Shown one piece after another: positions 50,724-62,500 of a stretch of 64,000 nucleotides of DNA. The position numbers and the translations under genes are program-made. Numbering within the stretch: position 1 is the first letter of the stretch; every line of letters begins with the position of its first letter. The stretch lies in the NCBI GenBank assembly GCA_030248215.1, contig JASANG010000336.1, forward strand, positions 51,706 through 115,705. Direction: 5' to 3'. The notes below the pieces were generated by a model that was given only the letters and a program-made list of their open reading frames with translations, did not search any database and was not told the DNA's origin. The DNA is from Enoplolaimus lenunculus (Eukaryota > Nematoda > Enoplea > Enoplida > Thoracostomopsidae).

Positions 50724-52402
50724 CTGGAATGATTTAGCGTTAGGATATTTTTGGTATGATATGCATCCACACTAAGATCTTAGTTTGGCTAAGGGTTACG
50801 CTATACTTGTACGGCGCCATCCGTCCAACGTACAGTGCCATTAGACAACGTACGGCGCCGTGCATCACCACTCGCACGGGTGACGAACTGCACTTAGATA
50901 ATGTGCCGTTCACAATAATTAAATTTTGCTTGGACACAGAAAATGTCATAGGGCAGGGCTGTATAAACTTTTTCTCCCGCTTAATACGCTTATGCATGGT
51001 TACAGGCTTAGGATTAGGAATATGCTTATATACTAACACTGTTACGACCCTGTTCTTTACTATGGCCCTCCATATTATGGCTCTTGTACACTATCTCCAC
51101 GTTATGGATCTTGAACACAATCCACATTTTCCGCACTGAAAATTGCGCTTAATGTTTTTTATTAATAACTGAGCGCCAGGGTTCCAACAGCAACTTAATT
51201 TTACAAGAACAGGAACAGAAATTGAATTTCTTTGAAGGATTTAATTTGAAACCATTTTCTTTACCGAATTACTGTTGAGCGTTTTAGAAAAACAGCCAAC
51301 AAATGGTTTGAACGAGTTGTCAGCTATTTCCTCATAGTGTTTTACGAAAACACACCAGAAAAAGTTTATTACCGAAAAATAACAATTTTTAAAGACAAAG
51401 TTTCTAATGTTTAAATGATTAGGCATAATCTGGAACAAAACCGTAAAAATTCCGGTTCCTGCAGCTTTGAATGCAGGACCAGGAACAGAAATTAAATTTT
51501 TGCAGGAATTAAGGTTCAATCCTGCTGAGCACATAATATAAATTTCCCAGGCTGCTTCGCATCCAACACAAAAGTAAGGAGGTTCACTGTAATGGACTTG
51601 GTATGTTGCGGCAAATTTTCTGCAGTTTAGGTATACATAGGTAGGTATACCTTTAGTTGTTAACAACTAACTCGATTGTATAACCTTTTCCAGCCCGCCC
51701 CCAATCAAAAATTTCTGGATTCGCCGCTGTCTAATACTGCTCCGCGGCCTCTCTTGATTAAGGTACTACTTAAAGAACCAGTGGAACCATTACAAATTTA
51801 GGATAAAACTGAGTATGATATATAATAGAGGTGACAGCACGTCTTTGCCAGATAATTATTCGTTGATTCACACTGCAGTGCGCGGCTACAGTAAAGAGTT
51901 TAATACAGAGCTAGGAAAGTTAGTGGTTTCACTATTTCACATCCCAGTTGTCTCTCACAATTTTGCATCAGTTCACAAACGCTTTAAACTTTCCTCAACA
52001 AATTTTTCAATTTCTCTCAAATAAAAATTACATATTTTATGTACTCTAAAATATAGTTTCGATGAACTGATTGCGCAATACTCAAATAACTAAAACTTTC
52101 TTACAAGCATTACTAAAAAGTGTGCGATCGGCGTAAGAACCATCTTCCCAAAAAAAGATTAGCCACACAATGCAGCCGCTGCGAATGGCAAAGCTGTGAA
52201 CTCTTTAACTTGTATTATAGTAAAGTTAACTATGCTATACGAGAAGCTACAGGAGGTCACGTATTGAACCCAGCTTATCGTGGGTAATTTATGTGTAACG
52301 TTTTCATTTAAAGATTTGATATGTGTGTATGCCAATAAATTTTAGCCCCGTGACGAAGCTGGGATCCCAGGAGTCATAAGTTTTAAATTGATCCCCACTC
52401 AC

Positions 52403-52480
52403 CAGGGTGCAATCGGAATTGCGATTACGATTAGAATTACGAACGACTTCCGATTCCGATTATTTTACAAAAGTTAACAG
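52403..52480 (-). mobile_element. CAGGGTG element end fragment
   Basis: cagggtgcaatcggaattgcgattacgattagaatt..cttccgattccgatt matches the right terminus of the element at 26276, inverted. Confidence 0.6.
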
Positions 52481-52489
52481 TAGTATACA

Positions 52490-52531
52490 CCCACCCTAGG
52501 GACAGTCATAAGTGACTGTCCCTAGGGTGGG
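52490..52531. repeat. Perfect 19-bp-stem hairpin with 4-base loop
   Basis: cccaccctagggacagtca, loop taag, then tgactgtccctagggtggg; the stem has no mismatch. A further actgtccctag copy lies near 52559. Confidence 0.95.
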
Positions 52532-52942
52532 TTTTCTTGACGACTAATAGTTGTAATAACTGTCCCTAGTACTACATTGTTCAGTAATTTTTGTATTTGT
52601 TGTTTCAGAAACAAAAGTCACAAAGAAGAAGAAAATTTCTTCCATTTAATGCTATTTGTATAAATGTTAAATACATGAGTAAAATTAAACGTGTTCGTTC
52701 TAACGAGGGGTGATAGATTTAAAATTTCTGGTAAATTTTACATTAAACTTTCGTTTGAAATTTGTACCGAATATTTCATCCGGATCATTTTAAACTGTGC
52801 ATAGTTAATTTCACATTTAGTAGGTGGCTGTAGTATTTAAATGTTGCTTAACGACGAGAATCGATTAGTGAAAAATACTAGATTTCTCTACGGGACTAAC
52901 TTGAATAGTCAACGTGCCTAAATTTAAGCGAATTTTTCTGGC

Positions 52943-53103
52943 CCATGTATAGAACAGGGCCTGAACAGTAGTGTAAGTATATTCCTAAGCCTAAGCGTAT
53001 GGATGAACCTATTCCTAAACCTAAAGCAAAAAATTAGTCTAAAGCTTAAACTGACTGTATTGTAGCCTGTTCGGAAAACGATCCGACCCTGTTCTATACA
53101 TGG
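52943..53103. mobile_element. 161-bp inverted-repeat element carrying CCTAAG iterons
   Basis: The ends ccatgtatagaacaggg and ccctgttctatacatgg are perfect inverted repeats of 17 bp. Between them are at least five cctaag/cctaaa copies. This links the scattered CCTAA tracts to a mobile element rather than to telomeres. Confidence 0.7.
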
Positions 53104-53115
53104 TCCGTTCCAGCT

Positions 53116-53160
53116 ATTAGGATTACTAGATTAACACTAGCTTAAGCCTAAACCTAAGCG
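53116..53160. repeat. CCTAAG tract
   Basis: attaggattactag..agcttaagcctaaacctaagcg, just outside the element at 52943. Confidence 0.5.
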
Positions 53161-54345
53161 ATGAAAGGAACGTCTAATCCTAAAGTAATGTTCCATCTTC
53201 ATGCTGTGGTTTAAGCTTGTGTACTCTGATTTGAAAAAACCGTGCTTGATATTAGTTTATATCGTTAGGAACTGTCCAAAGCCAAAGCCTTCTCCTGCTT
53301 TAGCAAAGATTTCTGCTTTCCAGGGTCGTATTACCGAAAATTTGTACTAATTTTGAGGTCGACCTTGCATTTGCTAAGATTTCCCCATATTTCTAAATGT
53401 GTGCTTTTAGCACATGATAGGTTTTGTAAAATTTGAACAACCATATCTTTGGTTTAAGTTATTCTCCTTGTGTACAGAGTTAGACATCAGTCTATTTTTT
53501 CTGTTCCCCATTTGAACATCGTTTAACTGTAGATAGGTGCTACACAGGTTTGGGAATACATTTCTTATGTGAGCTTTTGAATTACGTCAAAAATTAATCC
53601 ATGTCTTGTGGCACTTTAAGTTATATTTCGGTAACTCAGGCATTATTTTTGTCACTAATCCTCCTTTACCTACAGCTTTGCAGAGTTTGATGTTAGGTTT
53701 TCCCTAGTGTAAGGTTTGGAATACAATGAGTTTAGTATGGTCCTTCTTGAACGTCAGCCATCGAACTTCATAGGAAGTACTGCTTGGATTTAAGCGGTAG
53801 CTTTTCACAGACATGAATCGAGGGTCTAATTTTGACTTATTAGACTGATAATTTACCATTTTCGGCATCTTTTTCAACGAGAAATTTTTTCAAATTCTTT
53901 TGTTTTGCAGGAACATAAAATTTGGTAGCTACATTGTACTAAATAAAATTTTGTAAAATAAATACTTGGTTAGCTAATATGCCAGCTTACGAACTGCAAG
54001 CATTTTGACTGTTATGGTGAAAGGTGTGCAATTTAAATATTTTGTTTTAAGGTTAATTTATGCTCAGTTATGTAGAGTTTGCCTCAAAACATATTTACAG
54101 GTTGGTCAATTTTTAAATTTTTTTAAATAACAAAGCTAGTGATTGTTTGTAGCATTCTCAAATGTGTGTAGGTTTGCAATGGCAGCATTCTAAAATGTGT
54201 GTAGCACCTATCGCCTGTTAGGTCTTGAAACTTTTGAAGCAGATAGTGAATTTTGATGCTAACTGTAGGCATGTGAGACATGGTTCCTAGTGCATATGCA
54301 GTAATGCAATGCACAATGTGTAGTATGCTTGCCTGGAGCATACGG

Positions 54346-55215
54346 TCGACACATTTAGTTAAAAGGTCTGATGTCCCGGTTCCTACTTAGACTGACGCTA
54401 ACGATGCCGATTCCGATTCCGATTTCGCAATCAATAGGAGGAGGGCTGCGTAGCGCAGTGGTAGAGTGTTCGCTCAAGAATCCGTAGGCTGAGAGTTCGA
54501 TCCCCGCTCTAGCCCGCTTTTCCAGCTGCTTAGTTAAAAGGTCTGATGTCTCGGTTCCTACTTAGACTGACACTACCGATGCCGATTCCGATTCCGATTT
54601 CGCAATCAATAGGAGGAGGGCTGCGTAGCGCAGTGGTAGAGTGTTCGCTCAAGAATCCGTAGGCTGAGAGTTCGATCCCCGCTCTAGCCCGCTTTTCCAG
54701 CTGCTTAGTTAAAAGGTCTGATGTCCCGGTTCCTACCTAGACTGACACTAACGATGCCGATTCCGATTCCGATTTCGCAATCAATAGGAGGAGGGCTGCG
54801 TAGCGCAGTGGTAGAGTGTTCGCTCAAGAATCCGTAGGCTGAGAGTTCGATCCCCGCTCTAGCCTGCTTTTCCCCCTCTTTAATTCCCCCCCCCCCCCCC
54901 ACCCCCCGCTAGCGCGGTTCGCTCAAGAATCCGAGGCCCCCCCTAGCCTGCTTTTCCAGCTGCTTAGTTAAAAGGTCTGATGTCCCTCCTCCTACCTAGA
55001 CTGACACTAACGATGCCGATTCCGATTCCGATTTCGCAATCAATAGGAGGAGGGCTGCGTAGCGCAGTGGTAGAGTGTTCGCTCAAGAATCCGTAGGCTG
55101 AGAGTTCGATCCCCGCTCTAGCCCGCTTTTCCAGCTGCTTAGTTAAAAGGTCTGATGTCCCGGTTCCTACCTAGACTGACACTAACGATGCCGATTCCGA
55201 TTTCGCAATCAACAG
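54346..55215 (+). repeat. Tandem array of a tRNA-derived SINE (175-bp period)
   Basis: Four tRNA-like heads (gggctgcgtagcgcagtggt agagtg..gagttcgatcc) start at 54443, 54618, 54793 and 55052. Each is preceded by cttagttaaaaggtctgatg tcccggttcctac and a gccgattccgattccgattt cgcaatcaatagg stretch. The heads keep A-box and B-box-like sequences, but the acceptor and T stems are mismatched, so they are not functional tRNAs. Between the third and fourth is a damaged unit with a long C run (near 54888). Units are nearly identical, implying recent amplification. Confidence 0.9.
54443..54516 (+). repeat. tRNA-like head, first unit of SINE array
   Basis: 74 bases; A box tagcgcagtgg and B box agttcgatcc. 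The first five acceptor pairs hold (GGGCT/AGCCC), but the last two and the T stem do not, arguing for a pol III-driven SINE head rather than a tRNA gene. Confidence 0.7.
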
Positions 55216-55254
55216 GAATTTGGAAATTTTAATTCCACTTGTTGTCACCCATTG

Positions 55255-55432
55255 TATAAAAATTCTGTTTCATTCATCAATTTATTCATGCGACGTTTTT
55301 CAAAAACTGCTACCAGAAATCAATACTATATTTGATTATCAGTACAGTCGCAACATTTCTAATTCCGATTCCGGTATAAATTTGCTGTTCCGATTCCGAT
55401 TCCGGTATAATCCAGTTCCGCTTTGCACCCTG
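55255..55432 (-). mobile_element. CAGGGTGCAAAGCGGAA element, truncated copy
   Basis: Reverse orientation: ...attccggtataaatttgctg ttccgattccgattccgg..gttccgctttgcaccctg. Shares the tcatgcgacgtttttcaaaa body with the copy at 21524. Confidence 0.7.
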
Positions 55433-56024
55433 AGAGATAGTATGTACCATAACTAAATGCGGCGAATAATACGAACTCTGCACTTCACACTAAGATACAA
55501 AATGGTTGATTGCCAAAAATGTTGCTAAATCAAATGTATAAATACTCTTTTAGAATTGCAATGGTCCTTGCAGTGCATACCGAATGACAGTGGAATACAT
55601 TTGTATAAAAGATATTAACGTTTGCATGTTAGAAAAGAATAACGGTGTATATGGCGAGCTTTATTTAGGAATTTGTTACCCGCCATCAGTTCATAAGTAA
55701 GATTTTGATTAAGTATTCGTTTTATACAGCTGCAAAGTGCAAATCCATTTGGTTTATATAAACTAAATAATAGTAGTTGGTTTTTCAAGTTTAGGTCCAT
55801 TTTGGCACAACCAGAAATCAAACTCCGTCAAACAATTGGCATCTGGCTGTGGTATTCCAAATTCACGAATACGTATATATTCATTGCTGAATTTCAAAAA
55901 ATTACCAGAACCGTAAAAAATACATACCACAAAAAACTTATTTTAATGCTCTTTTTGCTACGTTATTGGTGAAATAACTTTAGTTGGAAATTGAACGTAG
56001 TTCAGCTTTACGGAACCAAAAGTA

Positions 56025-56192
56025 ATCATCAATTTATTCATGTGATGTTTTTAAAAATTGCTACCGACCAACACACTAAATCAATATTATATTTGATTAT
56101 CAGTACAGTCGCAAAATTTCTAGTTCCGATTCCGGTATAAATTTGCTTTCCCGATTCCGATTCCAATATAATCCAGTACTGGTTTGCACCTT
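56025..56192 (-). mobile_element. CAGGGTGCAAA element, second truncated copy
   Basis: catcaatttattcatgtgatgtttttaaaaattgctacc ... gattccgattccaatataatccagtactggtttgcacc; closely parallels the copy ending at 55432. Confidence 0.7.
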
Positions 56193-56344
56193 GGTCCGGC
56201 TGAAAAACGGTCCCGGTGGGTTTTAATTCTACATTAGTCAAGTTTCAAAAAGATCTTTAAATACTTGACGTTTTTGTGGAAAAAATTTTTTTCAGAAATT
56301 TTTTCATGCATGTTTTCGTGAAGCATATTTATATATATATTTAC

Positions 56345-56975
56345 ACACATAATACACCATAATACACACTCTCAGACACACACATAATTGTCACACAGAC
56401 ACACACAGACATTAACATAATTGTCACACAGACACACACATAATTGTCACACAGACACACACATAATTGTCACACAGACACACACATAATTGTCACTCAG
56501 ACACACACATAATTGTCACCCAGACACCCATAATACACACACTCAGACACACACATAATTGTCACACAGACAAACACAGACATACACATAATTGTCACAC
56601 AGACACACACATAATTGTCACACAGACACACACATAATTGTCACACAGACACACACATAATTGTCACTCAGACACACACATAATTGTCACTCAGACACAC
56701 ACATAATTGTCACCCAGACACCCATAATACACACACTCAGACACACACATAATTGTCACACAGACACACACATAATTGTCACACAGACACACATAATTGT
56801 CACACAGACACACATAATTGTCACACAGACACGCACGTAATTGTCACACAGACACACACATAATTGTCACCCAGACACCCATAATACACACACTCAGACA
56901 CACACATAATTGTCACACAGACACACACATAATTGTCACACAGACACACACATAATTGTCACACAGACACACACG
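56345..56975. repeat. ~23-bp satellite
   Basis: Unit ataattgtcacacagacacacac repeated over 600 bp, with periodic cacccagacacccataatacacacactc variants that recur as a higher-order block about every 180-200 bp. Confidence 0.95.
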
Positions 56976-57224
56976 TTCGCGCAAATATTTACATTCCTTA
57001 TCTAAATGTAAAGAAACCTGGTTGACCCACTAGTGGTCGTATTAGATGGTACAAGCTGCTACTTTTAGCAATCTAGGAAGCTCAAAAGAGCTATTTAAGC
57101 GATATGCCTTAATGGCAATCAGTTTCATTTTGTATTTTAATTTCGACGTTTATTTCCAGCTTTTTCCATGCTTTTTTCAGTTTTGCTGTAGGTCGCATAA
57201 GTTGTGCTTTTTTCGGGATCGACA

Positions 57225-57310
57225 AAAATTTGTGGTTCGGATTCAAGAAAAATTCGTGGTTTGGATTCAACAAAAATTCGTGGTTCGGATTCAGTATAGA
57301 ATTTTGTTTA
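57225..57310. repeat. TTCGTGGTTCGGATTCA tandem repeats
   Basis: Three copies of aaaattcgtggttcggattcaa; related gaattcgg tracts continue to 57600. Confidence 0.7.
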
Positions 57311-58406
57311 AAATTTTGTGAACCTCAATCTCAAGCATATAAAGCTTTCAAACAGGCCTAAATCTTAGAGCTAATGTGAACATCTTACTTTTTAACTAAG
57401 ATTCTATATTGAATCCCCATCACGAATTTTTTGTCGAATCCTAATGCAAACTGTTGCTGCCAAACCGATCGAGTCGGATTCAATAAAATTCATGTGTGGA
57501 TTCGATCTAGAATTTTGCTAAAAATTCTAGACCGAACCCAGATTTAAAAATTCTAAACCGAATCCGGATTCTGCAAATATTTGGATTCGGTTTAGAATTT
57601 TTAAAAAATCTAAATAATGTTTTTAATAATTAAAATATACTTTAAATAATGGAGGCCTACGAAAGGTGTTTAAGGCCTCAAACGGAGGCCTACAGGCGGT
57701 GGTGGTGGTGGTTCGTTCTTTGCGCTTCGTGGCAAGTATTGGTCGAGTCTCTTACAGCCGTCGTTTGGTCATTGTTTTCGGCGATGTCGACTTGTCATAA
57801 TGGTACGTGTGACATAAATATAGCATGGTGCAAAGTGGAATTAAGCTATATACCGGAATCTAAACAGTATGACATCGAGCATTTTTTTCAATAGAATGTT
57901 ACGATATTTCCGATGTCAGAACTTTTTCAAGTTTGAAAAAATTGGTAACAAAACGAGATGCCCTAATTTATTTTGTAATATTTTCTAGGTGTAACCAATG
58001 TTCCGTTGATTTAAGGTGATTTAGGGCTTTTATGGGACAAGGAATAGATGGGGGGGTTGCAGTACAACGTGTTAACATTTGTATTGTATTCAGGCCAACA
58101 TTGAACATTCGTACAGGCAAGAGGTATATCGCAGGTTGGTACCGAATCCACGATAATTTCGAAGCTTAGAGGTCACCTACTGCTAGCTAGCGATAGGTCG
58201 TATAATTTTCGACTCATTAAGTTTCAATCTTTGAAAAGTGTGTATATTTTCAAATTCTGTTACCCTACTGACGTATGTTCAAATTTTGAGATCAACAGCT
58301 GTAGTAGTTCGTGAGTTGGAAAACCTAACAATCAGTAACTGGTGATACAGGTAATGATGATCCGTCTCTCAAAAAGCTAGACCGAGACTGGTCGAGACCG
58401 CCCCCT

Positions 58407-58622
58407 CAGGGTGACACCGAATTTACGATTTGACTGGATCCGAATTTGAATCCATTGCTAAATTGCCGAATCCGAATCCTAGCATGTTGCAATAAAATTT
58501 TTATTGTTTAAAACTTAAAAAATATATTGCCTCACACTGTTGGATTCGGTTTTTTCGCAACTGAATCCGAATCCGAACCACAGGTTTTTGCCGAATTCGA
58601 ATCCGAACCTTTGTTACCACCC
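58407..58622. mobile_element. Short CAGGGTG-ended element with CGAATC iterons
   Basis: Begins cagggtgacaccgaattt and ends ttgttaccaccct; the interior is gaatccgaatcc hexamers around tattgtttaaaacttaaaaaatatattg, the same core as at 24062. Confidence 0.5.
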
Positions 58623-58989
58623 TACCACACATCCTTGGTGATAGGTGTGATATACATCAAAGAATGTATGGCTAATAATACAGCTTCAGATTATTTAGGG
58701 CTCAAACCAGTCACCGTCAGCGGCACGTTTAACGATTCGAGTTTTAATGGAAAGAGAACCGATGCTGTTACATTCCTGCCGGATGAATCTGGTTTTGGAT
58801 CGGTTGAAAGACAGCCAGGTATCTAGCAGGAACGTAGGAACTAGGGCATCAGTGTTGTCGCTGACATTCCCATGTTTTATGTTTAATGCAAAAATTACGC
58901 TTATTTCGCTGACCCTCTGTTTGACATCATTAGGAAAAAATAAGCGTACATATGTATGAATATTTATTTATTATTGTGCTATAACAATG

Positions 58990-59535
58990 CAGAACGCAAA
59001 GTGACACTGGATTATAATGGAATCGGAACAGCTTATTTATACAGGAATCGGAATGAAATCGGAACTATAAATTCGTTTAGGGTGTGTTAGCTGACAACAA
59101 TTTTCTAAAAACTTCATATGAACAAATTAACGATGTGTTTTAGTTCTGTAAAACTAAACTAAATCCAGTTATATTATTTTCAAACCAAAAGTTAGTCTCG
59201 TGCGTTTAGATGTTGAGATTGAGAGTATTTTGATGCAACATCGCAAAAAAAGATAACAATTAAAACATTAAAATTTGATTGTGCAATCGGAATCGGAATT
59301 TCAGTTGCTCGCTGAAGCCGTTGTATATTTTTACTTAATGCGTCATCCAAAATAAATCGCTGTAAAGTAGTTAACCCTGTCCTTACGGACAAACTTCCGC
59401 TATCAAATTACTGTTTTGAACGAAGCGGTATATTATTCTGTGCTAGTAATTTTTCAATGTTTGATTTAAAATTTGGGCCGATTGTGCAATCGGAATCGAA
59501 ATTTGTTTTGAATCGGAATTATGTTAGCATCCTGG
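58990..59535 (+). mobile_element. CAGGGTG-family composite copy
   Basis: Left end gaacgcaaagtgacactggattataatggaatcgg; body ttagggtgtgttagctgaca..acttcatatgaaca as in 26276; two right-end-like blocks (tgtgcaatcggaatcg near 59280 and 59485), so either a duplication or two nested copies. Confidence 0.6.
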
Positions 59536-59597
59536 ATTCAGTGTATGTTTTTACTTAATGCACCATCCAAAATAAAAATTCCATGCATTGCAGTGAA

Positions 59598-62500
59598 TTA
59601 ACTCATATCTGTACTTATAAGCAGATCGGAGTTAATCATTTTGTCACCAATGCATCGGGATGAAAAATCTTTACACAGCAACCGCTTGTTAAACGTACAC
59701 CTCAATTTCTTAACAGAGTTTTGATTGTAAACTTCAACGTTTTCCTTCATACGCTTGATGGTGAACGTGTTGAGGTTGAGATGAGCACATGGATCGTAAA
59801 GAAGCTTTTTGAAATTTTCCAAGGTTACCATCTCCCTATTTTCGCTGGTTAGTGTGAACCCTTTAATTTTGAAAACATTTGTTAATTTATTTTCATCCAC
59901 AACCCTGTAGCAGTAGCTCTTAGCCCCAGTACAATAAAACTCTGATATGTAGGCGTTTGGACCGAAATCGCTTTCGAGTTCGTTTTTCAAATCACCAAGA
60001 AAAATCGATTCCGGAAGTTCGCTTCCATTTGAACTGCTCACATAAAATATACTGTCTGTATCAGAATACAGAACTTTACCTTCCACCTAAAAATAGAACA
60101 GATTTAAAAACCAAATCGTTGCTGCAGTAAATATATGTAATACTTAATCCTAAACATACTTATTATTGTTTGGAAATTCTAATATATTTACCGTAACTAA
60201 ATTAAACTAACATACTTTTTCCATTAACGATAATAAATGTAGCCTAGCATGTGATGTAGTAAAACACGCTATGGGTAAATTGGAAAACGGTGCTGGAACT
60301 TCAGTCTCTTTCTTGAGTTTATAACTTATCAACATCATCGCTTGGCCTGCCAGATGCACATCTTCCACTTCATACTTTGGATTTAGCAGGAACTTGGTTA
60401 GATCCTCGTAACTGCTAACATATTTAGACTTCGCATAATTCATGTTTTGACCAAATTTTCCCCCTAAAATTTGGAAATATGAAAAGCTCATTATTTGTCT
60501 CAACTCGTTTCTACTTCAGAAAGTAATACAAAAACACAAAGCAACTTACACAGACTGTTCAATGCCAGCTTAGAAATTGATCGAATTCCAGGATTTTTTA
60601 TCATGTTATGAGGATCCAACTGGATTCCTTCCACAAGCTTCCATTGTTCAATAAAACTTTCTTTGTTACCGGCTGTCTTGCAGTTAACAGGAAAACCTGA
60701 GGCCTCGGTTTTAAGTTTTAAATAATTGTCGATATAGCCTCGAAAAATATTGCTTGAATGTTCTTCGAAGTGCCATACTTCGTAAACCTGAACTAACTTA
60801 TACCCTCTCTTCAAAGCAAAGTTGAGCTCAAAATGAGTCCATGCCCCTTTGAGACACCTTTCATCATCACTGTGATCACACGGTCTGTTCAACCCATCTC
60901 TTGCACACTGGTGGCATAACGGAAATATTAACTTCCCTTTGTTATCAGAGTACGGAAGGACCCCAAAAATTGCTGTTTCTGGTGGAAGAATTTTACATTG
61001 AATTAATCCAAAGTATTTGTCAATTGGTTCAAATTTTTCGGTGATAATTTTTGGAAACTTGACTGGCATCTCCTTATTTTTAAGGATATACGGATACAAA
61101 GAATTCACGTCTTTGTAAAATATTTTTTCGCCAGGCTTTACACAGTAAGCTGCTACCATTGTGCTTACCCTTCCTCCTCTAAGACTGCTTCTAATTTCAA
61201 GTACTTCCCTATCTAGATTACAGCTTTCTAAAAAATTTTGTATCTCTGGATTTTTTCGAACAATTTCTTCCCACTCATGCGACCATATTAGTTTGACAGT
61301 AAATCCTGCGTTACGTAAATAAGTCAAACGGTCCATCGTAGTTCGATTTATTAACTTCATGCGTTTATGTAGAAAAGTATTGTACATTTCTCCGTCGTAA
61401 CACTTTTTACATCCATGTATATAGCATCCCATGTATTCATATATTGTATTGTTGTCTTCACAAAACCCATCTACATAGTATTTACCTATTTTCTTTTCAC
61501 CACCTCTCTTAGCTGACTGAATCCTTAAGTCTTCTGTGTGTGCCAGGTAGGCCAACCACTGCTCACATTGCTTCGAATGCCTCCTTACTTTATCAGGATT
61601 GGTCGACCCGATAATTCCTAGCACTTGTTCATTTAAATAATTCTGGCGAAAAACCAACGATACTGCGGAAGCAATGGTGCAGCAATTGGCAAAAATATCA
61701 ACCTGACTAGTGTCAAAAAACATATCACGAAATTTTTTACACGCAGTTTCGAGAACCAACACATCATCAATGCAATAAGCTTCTAGAGCATCGGCCAAAT
61801 TGTATAGCCTTCCTGCATACATTTTATTTTCTTTGTCCCACCAATCTTCAAACTCCTTTCTACTTTTAGGATCCATTCTTTGAGGGTCAAAAAAATTTTT
61901 TGTGGAAGACTGCCAACGTATCCTTGCATATTCACTGTGTTTAATCCATGTGGAAAATATCCTTTTGAAAGTTTAGTTGAAAAATTAAAACTTTTTGGAA
62001 GACTTCTTAATGAACAAGATAAAAAATTAAAACTATCTATAAATCTGATATTTTTTCCAATTCTGAGTAACATAAACTTCGTACCTTTTATAATAACAGC
62101 TTTAGGCAAAATGCTTTGTTTGTACAACCAATTTAAAATGAAATATGAATCATACCCAGATAGGTAATGCGCTATGACGATCAATTCATGGAAAGGCATG
62201 GCTTTAGCTTTTGATATCAGCCATGTCATGAAGCTATCAATGCACTGTGTCCCTTTAAAAATCATAGTCTCTTTGTCTTCTTCCTTAGCCACAACTAAGT
62301 TAGGGGTGTGCTTACCAGTGCATTCGTCAGCCATAGATTCAATGTCAAAGTACATATAGACGTTCTCTTTTGAATTTTTAAGCTTTACTACCTGCATGTA
62401 GCACTTGTGGCTTACTGGACTGTCCCATTTTCTGCATGTAGAGCAATAGTACTGCTCACAATGATGGTTCTTTTTACGTTTCTTGTGTAATCGCTTAGAA

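Larger units (their letters stand above)
50724..59597 (-). other. Upstream TRRAP intron (at least 13.3 kb, continuing past 64 kb)
   Basis: Exon 1 begins with two bases of a split codon, but no matching upstream exon (human RHYTMVAVAQQC segment) was found to the right. Apart from the repeats listed, the stretches 50.74-52.3, 53.2-54.3, 55.5-56.0, 57.0-57.8 and 57.9-58.3 kb are AT-rich with no recognisable gene. Confidence 0.8.

Noticed and set aside
50756-51139. 127-codon plus-strand frame with hydrophobic segments
   Set aside because: Covers CCTAAG-type repeat and gtacggcgcc dyads; composition is repeat-derived.
51241-51666. 141-codon minus-strand frame
   Set aside because: No motif, built on ccaggaacagaaatt-type repeated words of a transposon relic; not a convincing TRRAP exon.
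54443-55125. Functional tRNA gene cluster
   Set aside because: A and B boxes are present, but the acceptor and T stems are mismatched and the 175-bp unit includes SINE tail sequence; treated as SINE.
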